A stretch of 64,000 bases of DNA, taken from Marinobacter xestospongiae. Its GTDB lineage: Bacteria; Pseudomonadota; Gammaproteobacteria; Pseudomonadales; Oleiphilaceae. Made by a program: the position numbers and the translations under genes. The stretch covers positions 87,687 through 151,686 of the forward strand of contig NZ_JAKZAK010000012.1 of NCBI RefSeq assembly GCF_023156385.1. Reading direction: 5' to 3'. Position 1 is the stretch's first letter. The number at the start of each line of letters is the position of its first letter. Under the pieces are notes generated by a model, which saw only the letters and a list, made by a program, of their open reading frames with translations, had not been told where the DNA came from and did not search any database. Shown in pieces: positions 48,160 to 56,114 of this stretch.

Positions 48160-50859
48160 GTGAAGGCGTTCGACAACTATCCGGCGGCCAACGACGAAGG
48201 CCTGGCTGAGCGAACAGAGAAGGGCAGACTGGTTTGGGACCTGCTCCGACACCGGGTGCAGTCTCCCCGGCCTGGTGCCGATATCTTTCCGCGCCCGGCC
48301 CTGACCGAACGCATCTGCAAGGCCATTGAGCCGGGCAGTATTCTCCACATTGAAGCGCCTGCCGGGTACGGCAAATCCCGTGAACTGGAGTCGGCCCTGT
48401 TAAGTTCCGGCCGCGAGCTGTCGCGGGTTCGCTGGGTATCACTGCAGGACCAGGACAATGATCCCCAGCGCCTGTTCATGTTGCTGTCACTGGCATTGGG
48501 GGTATCCGATGTCGATTCGGTACCCGCGCCGGGGCGCGGCCAATCCCTCAATGATGCACTGGAATGGTTGCTGGCTAATCTCGCGAATAGCGGCGAGGCC
48601 ACCGAGGTGCTGGTGCTGGATCGGGTCGACCGGGTCCAGAGCCAGGACGGCACTGCCCTGCTGACCCAGCTGCTGGATCAACTTCCCCCGGGGCTTGCGC
48701 TGGTGCTGCTTTCCCGCCGGGCCCTGTCCTTCGAGACCCACAGTTACGAACTGGGTGGGCGCTTCACTCGCCTCACCGCCGATACCCTGGAATTGTCTCG
48801 CAGTGAAACGGCAGCTTTCTACCAGCCATTGCTTGAGCGTCAACAGGTCACCCAGATTGCCGTTGAACACCTGTATCATCTGACCGAAGGCTGGCTGACA
48901 CCGCTGGCGCTCTATCGCCTGGAGGTGGAAGAGCGGGGTGAAGACCGCCTGCCGGTTCAGGAAGCCCGAAGCGTCGTGGCGTTTCTCCGCAGCGCCGTCA
49001 CTGCCGAACTGACGCCAACCCAAGTGCGCTCACTGGCGGTGATGGCGGAGATGGACGTGGTGTCGGACGACTTGTTCCTGGCCATTGCCGACAGCCAGTG
49101 TGACACCTCGTTCCTGCCTTCCACCGCCATGGCGCGGGGCTTGCCACTGCGCAGCGCAGGCAACCGTGGGCGCTGGTTCCGGTTGTTGCCTCTGGTTCGC
49201 GAGTGGTTGCTGTCCACCACCCTCGCTGGCCGCAAGGCTCGTGCCACTCTCGCCAGTGACTGGTTCGCCCGCGAGGGTCAGTTTACCGAAGCCCTTCGGT
49301 ATGCGTTGCAGTGCCACGATACCGAACGGGCGATTCGGGTGGCCTCTGAGGGCTCCGAGGCGCTGCTGATTGGTCAGGATACCGCGTCACTGTTGCGGTT
49401 GAGGCAATCACTGCCGGCGGAATTGATCCAGCGTAGCCCGCGTTTGCAGATTGTCTATGCCTGGGTTCATGCCCTCGGGGGGCAGTTCACCGAAGCCTGC
49501 GTGCTCATCGATGGCATGTCCGCCGAAGACCAGCGTTTACTGCAAGGTCGTCTGTCGGCGTTGCGGGCGTTTCTGCTCAGTGGCGAGGGCAATGTCCGCG
49601 CGGCACTGAAAGAGGCTGATCAGGCATTGGCGACCGACGATCTGTCGACACATGCCCGGTTGGTGGCTCAATTGGTGCGATCCGGTGCCTGGTGCGCCCT
49701 TGGACGATTTGCCGACGCCCGCAGCGCGAGCCGTGAGGCGTCGAAGCTGGCGCGTCAGGCCGGAGATCCCGGGGCTGAGATCCTGACGGTTTATGCCCAT
49801 GCCCGCATTGAAATGAGTAAGGGCGCATTGCGTCACGCTGAGCAGCTGCTGCGGACCGGGCTGGATACGTCGGTCAGTGAACCGGCGCGGCCGCCGCGAG
49901 TGGGCGAAGGACGGCTGATGCTGAACCTGGCCCTGATCCTGTGGCACCAGGGACGCGCTGCCGAGGTCGATCGACTACTGACCCGGTTCATTCGTCATGC
50001 CGAAAAGGGCCGGGATCTGGCACTGCTGTTGGCCCTGGCTTTGCGGGCGTTGCTGTCCAAATCCCAGGGGCAGGTCGACGAGGCATTCGCCTGGATCGGA
50101 CAGGCTGAGCGCACCATGCAGGCCTGGCAGGTGGATGAGCTGGTGTACGTGCCAGTGCTGGAAGCGCTCAAGACCAGTTGCTGGCTGGCCCAGGGACAAC
50201 TTGAGAGTGCTCGTCAGGCAATGGTTCGACTGGCGCCATTCCGCAAGCAGCACCGGGTGCTTGAACTGTTCCCGATGATGCCGGGGCTGCTGGATACGTT
50301 GGAGACCCGGGTGGCACTGGTCGCCGGCGACGAGTCCGCGGCCATCAGTCAACTACAGGAGCAGTACGGCAAGGAGGAGCTGAGCCGTCACCCTTATATC
50401 CATCAACTACACGTGGTGCTGCTCCAGGCCCAGGCCCATCAACGGCTGGGGCAGAGCGAAGCAGCCCTGGCGTTCTTCCAGAAGGCACTGGAAATGGCGG
50501 CGCCGGAGCATTACATCAGCCCGTTCATCGAATTGCGGGAGGAGATTGCCGAGGCGGTTCGGGAAGGTCTGGCTGGTCGACAGGCGTCTCCGCTGGTGGA
50601 CGCCCTGCGGACTCTGTTTGGGTTGGAGGCCGAAGCGGCTACGCGACCACCGGTGGTGGATTTGCCGGAACCCATCAGTGATCGCGAGTTTGGTGTCCTG
50701 GAACTGATTGCCATGGGACTGTCGAACCAGGAGATCGCCGACCGTCTGCACATCTCCCTGCACACCGTAAAAACCCATGCCCGCCGCATCAACGCCAAGC
50801 TGGGCGTGCGTTCCAGAACCCAGGCCATCGTCAAGGCCCGGGAACTGGGGCTCCTGTAG
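48160..50859 (+). CDS. MalT-like LuxR-family transcriptional regulator
   Basis: STAND-type regulator of 899 residues from the GTG at 48160, which has GGGGGCGGG upstream; a TTG start 12 codons earlier is possible. The N-terminal NTPase has the Walker A-like APAGYGKS at 66-73 and LVLDRVDRV as Walker B. A long TPR-like helical sensor region and a C-terminal LuxR HTH (ISDREFGVLELIAMG ... HISLHTVKTHARR) complete the protein. MalT-type proteins bind DNA after ligand and ATP binding. Placed directly after DUF1302-DUF1329, it may regulate that operon; the ligand is unknown. Confidence 0.88.
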   Translation: MKAFDNYPAANDEGLAERTEKGRLVWDLLRHRVQSPRPGADIFPRPALTERICKAIEPGSILHIEAPAGYGKSRELESALLSSGRELSRVRWVSLQDQDNDPQRLFMLLSLALGVSDVDSVPAPGRGQSLNDALEWLLANLANSGEATEVLVLDRVDRVQSQDGTALLTQLLDQLPPGLALVLLSRRALSFETHSYELGGRFTRLTADTLELSRSETAAFYQPLLERQQVTQIAVEHLYHLTEGWLTPLALYRLEVEERGEDRLPVQEARSVVAFLRSAVTAELTPTQVRSLAVMAEMDVVSDDLFLAIADSQCDTSFLPSTAMARGLPLRSAGNRGRWFRLLPLVREWLLSTTLAGRKARATLASDWFAREGQFTEALRYALQCHDTERAIRVASEGSEALLIGQDTASLLRLRQSLPAELIQRSPRLQIVYAWVHALGGQFTEACVLIDGMSAEDQRLLQGRLSALRAFLLSGEGNVRAALKEADQALATDDLSTHARLVAQLVRSGAWCALGRFADARSASREASKLARQAGDPGAEILTVYAHARIEMSKGALRHAEQLLRTGLDTSVSEPARPPRVGEGRLMLNLALILWHQGRAAEVDRLLTRFIRHAEKGRDLALLLALALRALLSKSQGQVDEAFAWIGQAERTMQAWQVDELVYVPVLEALKTSCWLAQGQLESARQAMVRLAPFRKQHRVLELFPMMPGLLDTLETRVALVAGDESAAISQLQEQYGKEELSRHPYIHQLHVVLLQAQAHQRLGQSEAALAFFQKALEMAAPEHYISPFIELREEIAEAVREGLAGRQASPLVDALRTLFGLEAEAATRPPVVDLPEPISDREFGVLELIAMGLSNQEIADRLHISLHTVKTHARRINAKLGVRSRTQAIVKARELGLL

Positions 50860-50889
50860 CAAACAGGCGTCGGAGCCAGTCCAGGCCAG

Positions 50890-51840
50890 TCAGTCTGGCA
50901 GCGAGTCCAGCTTGCCAGTGTTGTCTGAGGTCTCCGCGCTGCGGGCCTGTTCCGCCAGGATCTTGCTTATCAGGGTGTCCTTGGCTTCCCAGAGTGCACT
51001 GACCCACTGCTGGAAATCGGTGCGGATGGCATCGTCGTTCTGGTAGTCCATGCCCAGGAAGCGCGCTGGAATCTCCAGTTTGCGTACATCGATGACAATC
51101 CGTGGGATCTGCCCGCACAGATAGCGCCAGAAGCTTGGCCGTCCGTCCGGATAGACGATGGTCACGTCCAGCATGGTGTGCAGGGTCTCGCCCATAGCGC
51201 CGAGCACAAAGGCCGTGCCACCCGCGCGGGGTTTCAGTAGGTGCTGGTAGGGCGACTTCTGGGCTGCGTGCTTGGCCGGTGTCAGACGAGTGCCTTCCAT
51301 AAAGTTGAACACCGTGACCGGGGTGTAGTGAAATTTCTCACAGGCGGCGCGGGTGGTTTCCAGATCTTTGCCTTTGAGTGCCGGGTTCTTCTCGATCTGC
51401 TCGCGGGTGTAGCGCCGCATGAAGGGGAAATCCAGTGCCCACCAGGCCACACCGAGGAATGGTACCCATACCAGCTGTTGCTTGAGGAAGAACTTCAGGA
51501 ACGGTATCCGCCGGTGCAGGGCGTGCTGGATCGCCGGGATATCGGCCCAGCTCTGGTGATTGCAGGTTACGAAGTACCATTGATCAGTGGCCAGGCCCTC
51601 AACACCGCGGATGTCCCACTCAACCCGGTGAAGCAGATTGTTGATGCCACTGTTGATGGAGATCCACAGGCCGGCAATCTGGTTGAGCACCACCGTGCAG
51701 CCCTTGCGCGCACCGGTGACGGGCAAGGCCAGTTTGAGAAGCGCGAACAGCAGCAGGACCGGAAACAGGATCAGGGTGTTCGCCAGAATCAGCACAATCG
51801 CAAGCACCCCTTTGAGGGGCGGAGGCAGGAAATTCAACAT
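50890..51840 (-). CDS. Acyltransferase, PlsC/YihG-like
   Basis: 316-residue membrane-associated acyltransferase. Hydrophobic helices lie at about 10-40; the H(X4)D motif NHQSWAD (H95-D100) and FMEGTR at 180-185 mark the glycerol-phosphate/lysophospholipid acyltransferase fold. Overall layout resembles E. coli YihG, a minor lysophosphatidate acyltransferase acting on polyunsaturated chains. It is convergent with the regulator gene (30 bp gap) and 39 bp downstream of the Bax-like gene. Confidence 0.85.
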   Translation of the reverse strand: MLNFLPPPLKGVLAIVLILANTLILFPVLLLFALLKLALPVTGARKGCTVVLNQIAGLWISINSGINNLLHRVEWDIRGVEGLATDQWYFVTCNHQSWADIPAIQHALHRRIPFLKFFLKQQLVWVPFLGVAWWALDFPFMRRYTREQIEKNPALKGKDLETTRAACEKFHYTPVTVFNFMEGTRLTPAKHAAQKSPYQHLLKPRAGGTAFVLGAMGETLHTMLDVTIVYPDGRPSFWRYLCGQIPRIVIDVRKLEIPARFLGMDYQNDDAIRTDFQQWVSALWEAKDTLISKILAEQARSAETSDNTGKLDSLPD

Positions 51841-51879
51841 GGTTTTGGAGTCTCCGAAATCATGGACGGCAGCCGGCTG

Positions 51880-52791
51880 TCAGCCTTCACTGCCTCCAAC
51901 TGAGGGCAGCAGGGTTGCGGCATCCCGGGCCAGGGCAAGCTGGTTCAGGCGCTGCCGGGAACGGTCACCCAGGGTGTCGGCAAACTGGCGGTCATAGAAC
52001 GCCAGGTTATTGAAATGGATCATTGCCTGAATTTCTTCAACGTAGTGGGCGCCGCGTTCGGAGTAGGACTCCAGTCCCGTGGCAAGCAAGATGCCATCGG
52101 CCATACGACCGCTTTCCCTGGCCTGGGCGCGGATGGCACGAAGCTGTCGATAGGACGGGTGTCGGTTGAGGTTGTCAATGTAGGCGCTGACCGACTGGTA
52201 GGGCGAAGCAAACCGGGCCACCTCGTGGCTACGGCCCTCGCCACGGTTCCTGGGGACCAGGCCGCAGCCGGGCCTGAAACACCACTGGCCGAACAGGTTG
52301 TTGCCCTGGGTGGCGAAGCGGGAGGTGCCCCAGGCAGACTCATTGGCAGCCTGGGCCATCACCAGGGACGGTGGCACCACGTCCAGTTTGGTCGCCAGTT
52401 TCTCAAGCTGCTGGGCTCTTGGCTGGTCCTCGTTGACCCGTAGACGTTCACTCTGACGTTGCAGCCAGGCGGTTTCGGCTGGCGACAGGGACGTCTTCTG
52501 GCGCAGCGACTGGAGCACCTGGCGTTCCATCAGAATACGGGAGTTGGCCAGCACAATGCGTGGGTAGAGAAAGCTGAAGAAGGCCGCTTTCTTCTCGGTG
52601 GTATCCCGGTAATCGCTGAAATCGGGCAGGGCGTTCAAGGCCCAGTCAGGCAGTGGCGGCAGTTTGGTCTGGGCCCGCACGGTCGTGGCCCTGTCCCTGT
52701 CGGATAGTGGCTGCGGAGTGTGAAGGCCACCACTGATGGCGGCAGCCAGCAGGGGAAACAGCAACATCAGCGCTCGTACTCCGACAGTCAT
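51880..52791 (-). CDS. Bax-like glucosaminidase-domain protein
   Basis: 303-residue protein with an N-terminal hydrophobic segment (about 5-22), a helical region, then a glucosaminidase/lysozyme-like domain with AQAANESAWGTSRFA and NLFGQWCF. It resembles the E. coli Bax family, predicted cell-wall hydrolases; the catalytic Glu would be in ANESAWG. A TATACT at 52823-52828 (minus strand) may give it its own promoter, downstream of the lipoprotein gene. Confidence 0.85.
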   Translation of the reverse strand: MTVGVRALMLLFPLLAAAISGGLHTPQPLSDRDRATTVRAQTKLPPLPDWALNALPDFSDYRDTTEKKAAFFSFLYPRIVLANSRILMERQVLQSLRQKTSLSPAETAWLQRQSERLRVNEDQPRAQQLEKLATKLDVVPPSLVMAQAANESAWGTSRFATQGNNLFGQWCFRPGCGLVPRNRGEGRSHEVARFASPYQSVSAYIDNLNRHPSYRQLRAIRAQARESGRMADGILLATGLESYSERGAHYVEEIQAMIHFNNLAFYDRQFADTLGDRSRQRLNQLALARDAATLLPSVGGSEG

Positions 52792-52840
52792 AACTCCTCA
52801 CATCGTCCAGGGTTCGAGAAGCAGTATAACAGGTCCGGCG

Positions 52841-52873
52841 AAACAGCCAGAACGACGTCATGCTGGTTCTGGC
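52841..52873 (-). terminator. Weak terminator after the large lipoprotein gene
   Basis: Stem GCCAGAAC / GTTCTGGC (52846-52853 and 52866-52873) with a 12-nt loop, followed on the minus strand by TGTTT. It sits 15 bp beyond the stop of the lipoprotein gene and just before the putative Bax-like gene promoter. Confidence 0.5.
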
Positions 52874-52887
52874 ATCGTGTCTTGCCA

Positions 52888-55020
52888 TCAAGGCTGCCGG
52901 GTAGCGATCACCAGGCCCAGGGCAACGCCATCTCGGCTGTCCTGTACTGTCAGAAAGAGGCTGTCGTGGTTCTCGGTGACAAACCCCTCAAGCACCAGTT
53001 CGCCGTTGCGGAAGCGGACCTGACCATCCCCCAGATCGGTGTAGTCGAACACCTGCAGAGGCTGATCGATGGCGACCGGGCTGTTCAGTGTGCCGCTGGA
53101 GATGCGTTGACTGACATCCACGCCTGCCATTGCCAGGCGGGCCTGGATGGGACTGGCGATGGTTAAAATACTGTTCTGGAAGTGGCGCAGGCGGTTGTCG
53201 TCCGCCCCCAGGCTGAGGACGAATCCCTGCAACCGGTAGCGGCCGCTGGATGGCGCCGAGCCGTCAATCTGGCGCCCGGCAATGATCAGTCCATCGCCCT
53301 GGGGGCTGTCATCCAGGTTGAACGCCAGCAGCGCGCCGTCCGGCGAGCTGGCGCCGACACCGACGCTGTCCAGGCTGAGACGGCCGGTCTGTTCGGGGCC
53401 GGAGGGGCGAATCGATTCCTTCAGCGCCAGGGTACGGACCTGGCTGCGGCTACCGGTATCCAGCGCAGCCTGGCCATTGTTGTCCCGCGTCATCTGCCGG
53501 GTGGTCAACTCTTCGGCGACGGTGCCGCCGTTGATAGACCAGCGGCCAGTGCCGGCCTCCATCAGCAGGGGTTGTAGCCGGTTCTGGTCAAATTGGCTGA
53601 CAAAGCTCACCGTATTGTAGCTGCGGCTATCCAGAGTGCTGAGCTGAAAGCCGGTGGTTCGGCGCAGGTTGATTTCCAGCGCCGACAGGAAGTGGTTCTC
53701 CACTGTGTCCTGACGTTTGAGTTCCTCACCAACGGCTTTCAGGCGGATCGCCTTGCCACCGCTGAAGTAGCCCATCAGCACCTGATCGTTATCGTCGTCG
53801 CCACTGCCAACGTAGGCATCCTGGTAGTAGGGATTGCGGGTCCAGCCAATGACCCGGGAGCTGCCCAAGCCGGTCACACTCTGGAACAGTGCCCGTCCCC
53901 CTACCAGGCGGGTGTCGTCCTGGAGAGTGGCGGCGCCGGGGGCGGAGGCATGGCTGTTGCGGCGCCAGGTTTCGGTACCACGGGAGAAAAACGACTGATC
54001 GGCGGTGTGCAGCAGGGTTTCGCGATCGTAGGGAATATCACCGGCCAGCGAGGTGACGTTGATTCCCAGCAGTTCGAAGGACGTCAGGGTCAGTCCCGGG
54101 TAGATGTAGGACACCCCGTTTTCGTCTTCCAGCCGCTCCTCCTTGGCGATGCGAACGCCCCATTGGCCGGGGCCACCGAGACTGCTTTCAAGGAAGCTGC
54201 GCCCCAGTTCCATGCCCAGAAAGACGCTGTTGTAATCGATGGAGGCGGCGCTGACCGAGCCTGAGGCGCTGCTGTCGAATAGCGCGTACTGGGCAATGTT
54301 GTTGACGAAACCGGCGAAATCGGTGCGTGCCGCAAGCAAATCAACGGCGCCGGGCACCGACAGGTTGGCCGGGATGTCGATCTCGAAGTCGTGCACCAGG
54401 TCGGCCAGGCTGGGCCAGACAAACTTGTTGATGCACAGATCGGACTGGTCGCTGTCCACACAGTCCATGACCTGGTCAAACTCTGTGCCGGTGTAGCCAG
54501 CGAGGGTCTTGCTGACCAGATACTCTGAGAACGGGTTGATCTTGATGTCGCGATCGGAATCGGCGGCGAGGGCCCGCAGCACCGCATTACCGTAGCGGGC
54601 CTCGATAATCACATCCGGGCCCTGGGGCACCCCTTCAGGGAAGTTGACGATGCGCCGACCGTCTTTGCCATTGCGGACCTCGTAGTCGACCGAAGCCAAC
54701 TGGCGCAGGGTATTGTCGGAGCGGTAGACCGAGATCTGGTCGGGAGCGACGATACGCAGGTTGCGTCGGGTCAGCTCTGCGGTTGGCGCCAGGTTGCCGG
54801 GGACTTCCAGGGTGACCAGCACCTCTTTGTCGCCGAGGTCGGTACTGTTGCTGGAATCACCGGTGGAGCCGGGCTGGAAATCGTCCAGGGCATTGGTGGC
54901 AGGCGGGAACGAATTGGGCTGTCCCTTGACGTTATCAATCGATTTGCTGCCGTCACCGCAACCGGTGAGCAGGGCTGTACCCAGCAGACTGCCGAGGGCG
55001 AGGAGGCCTGTAAACCGCAT
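52888..55020 (-). CDS. Large predicted lipoprotein of unknown function
   Basis: 710 residues with a clear lipoprotein signal: hydrophobic GLLALGSLLGTALLTGC, with C21 as the acylated cysteine. A 40-residue linker rich in Ser, Asp and Pro is followed by a long, mainly beta-predicted body. A GSGDDDNDQ segment mid-protein looks like a calcium-type acidic loop. Four cysteines are visible in total including the lipid one and two in the DCVDSDQSDLC region, which may form a disulfide. I do not recognise a family. Neighbours (Bax-like, YfaZ-like) suggest an envelope role only. Confidence 0.75.
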   Translation of the reverse strand: MRFTGLLALGSLLGTALLTGCGDGSKSIDNVKGQPNSFPPATNALDDFQPGSTGDSSNSTDLGDKEVLVTLEVPGNLAPTAELTRRNLRIVAPDQISVYRSDNTLRQLASVDYEVRNGKDGRRIVNFPEGVPQGPDVIIEARYGNAVLRALAADSDRDIKINPFSEYLVSKTLAGYTGTEFDQVMDCVDSDQSDLCINKFVWPSLADLVHDFEIDIPANLSVPGAVDLLAARTDFAGFVNNIAQYALFDSSASGSVSAASIDYNSVFLGMELGRSFLESSLGGPGQWGVRIAKEERLEDENGVSYIYPGLTLTSFELLGINVTSLAGDIPYDRETLLHTADQSFFSRGTETWRRNSHASAPGAATLQDDTRLVGGRALFQSVTGLGSSRVIGWTRNPYYQDAYVGSGDDDNDQVLMGYFSGGKAIRLKAVGEELKRQDTVENHFLSALEINLRRTTGFQLSTLDSRSYNTVSFVSQFDQNRLQPLLMEAGTGRWSINGGTVAEELTTRQMTRDNNGQAALDTGSRSQVRTLALKESIRPSGPEQTGRLSLDSVGVGASSPDGALLAFNLDDSPQGDGLIIAGRQIDGSAPSSGRYRLQGFVLSLGADDNRLRHFQNSILTIASPIQARLAMAGVDVSQRISSGTLNSPVAIDQPLQVFDYTDLGDGQVRFRNGELVLEGFVTENHDSLFLTVQDSRDGVALGLVIATRQP

Positions 55021-55093
55021 AGACTGGATTCCATTGGCGAAGACTGTAAAGCCTCAGTCTATCAGCTGGGATCGACGTGAATAGTGAAAGATC

Positions 55094-55107
55094 CCACGAA
55101 ATCGTGG
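55094..55107. repeat. Palindrome upstream of the large lipoprotein gene
   Basis: CCACGA-AA-TCGTGG, perfect, nested next to a GGGATC/GATCCC inverted pair in the 163-bp gap between the yfaZ-like gene and the lipoprotein gene. It may be an operator; no binder is known. Confidence 0.35.
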
Positions 55108-55183
55108 CAGGAACGGGGATGTTGAGGCCAAAGCGGAAGGGCATCCGTGCCCATCACCGATGACGGAAGCTCAGTTGGGCTCC

Positions 55184-55741
55184 CTAGAAATAGATCTTCA
55201 TACCCGCCAGCACACCTTCATCCAGATCGATGTCGCCGTGGTACTGCTCCAGATCGGTGTTGAGGTAGCGGTAGCCGGCAAAGATCTCGCCATTGCGGAT
55301 GACCCGATAGCTGGCCCGGACCTCGACATTGAACACGCTCTCGGAATCGCTAAAGGACAGGATGTCCGGAGCGTAGTGGGCCGAGCCGGTAAACGACAGG
55401 CCGGGCACTTTCGGTAAGTTGACAATGGCATAGCCACCGAGGCCGAGGGCGCCGCCGTCGAGATGATCGTCGTCCCAGTACAGGCCCCGCATACCCAGGC
55501 CGGCGGTGGTGGGCAGATTGCCGATGGCGGTGCGTCCCTGGGCGTGGAGATCCAGGTTGGTGATGTGACGGCTGCCTTCATGGTAAGTGTGGCCAACCCC
55601 AAACTGGATGTCGGAATTGGCGCCAAAAGCGTTGTACTGGCCCTTGACGGAGTCGTCCGTCAGGCTCACTTCAACGTCCGCCGCCATGGCGGGCGCTGTG
55701 GCGAGGGCCAGGGCAATAAGCGGGATACGGCTGAACTTCAT
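55184..55741 (-). CDS. YfaZ-family outer membrane protein
   Basis: 185 residues with a cleavable signal peptide ending APAMA, followed by a small beta-barrel ending in GVLAGMKIYF with a terminal Phe. The sequence pattern (VEVSLTDDSVKGQYNAFGAN, then YFV-type strands) resembles YfaZ, an uncharacterised family of small outer membrane proteins. Single gene, 116 bp after yacG. Confidence 0.78.
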   Translation of the reverse strand: MKFSRIPLIALALATAPAMAADVEVSLTDDSVKGQYNAFGANSDIQFGVGHTYHEGSRHITNLDLHAQGRTAIGNLPTTAGLGMRGLYWDDDHLDGGALGLGGYAIVNLPKVPGLSFTGSAHYAPDILSFSDSESVFNVEVRASYRVIRNGEIFAGYRYLNTDLEQYHGDIDLDEGVLAGMKIYF

Positions 55742-55857
55742 GGTGGTACCTCAGCAGGGGTGATTGGACGGCTGATGGGTTTCGGCCAAAGCCGCTCCAT
55801 GTTAGCCGGGGAGCGATGAAATCCTCAACTTACAAGGGTGTTATGCCGCTCCGGCCC

Positions 55858-56052
55858 TTAATCTTCGTCGTCGTGTCGATGGCCTCCCTGATCGAGATCG
55901 GACGGATCGGCGTTCTCCGCTGGCACACGGTATTCCTCGTTGGCCCAGGCGCCAAGGTCGATCAGTTGGCAACGCTTGCAGCAAAAGGGGCGATAGGGGT
56001 TGGCTTCGTCCCATTCCAGGGATTTCTTACAGGTGGGGCATTGGACTTGCAT
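55858..56052 (-). CDS. yacG: DNA gyrase inhibitor YacG
   Basis: 64-residue zinc protein that binds GyrB and inhibits gyrase. The four zinc cysteines are C5, C8 (CPTC), C24 and C28 (CCKRC), with the same spacing as in E. coli. The acidic, His-rich tail is normal. yacG usually follows coaE directly; here about 4.5 kb with a sensor kinase, trmO and an unknown gene lie between. Confidence 0.94.
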   Translation of the reverse strand: MQVQCPTCKKSLEWDEANPYRPFCCKRCQLIDLGAWANEEYRVPAENADPSDLDQGGHRHDDED

Positions 56053-56114
56053 TGGGCAGTGGTATCCGCTTGGTGAATTCGGCGACTGCGTGATGGGGGT
56101 GTTGAGCCAGACCG

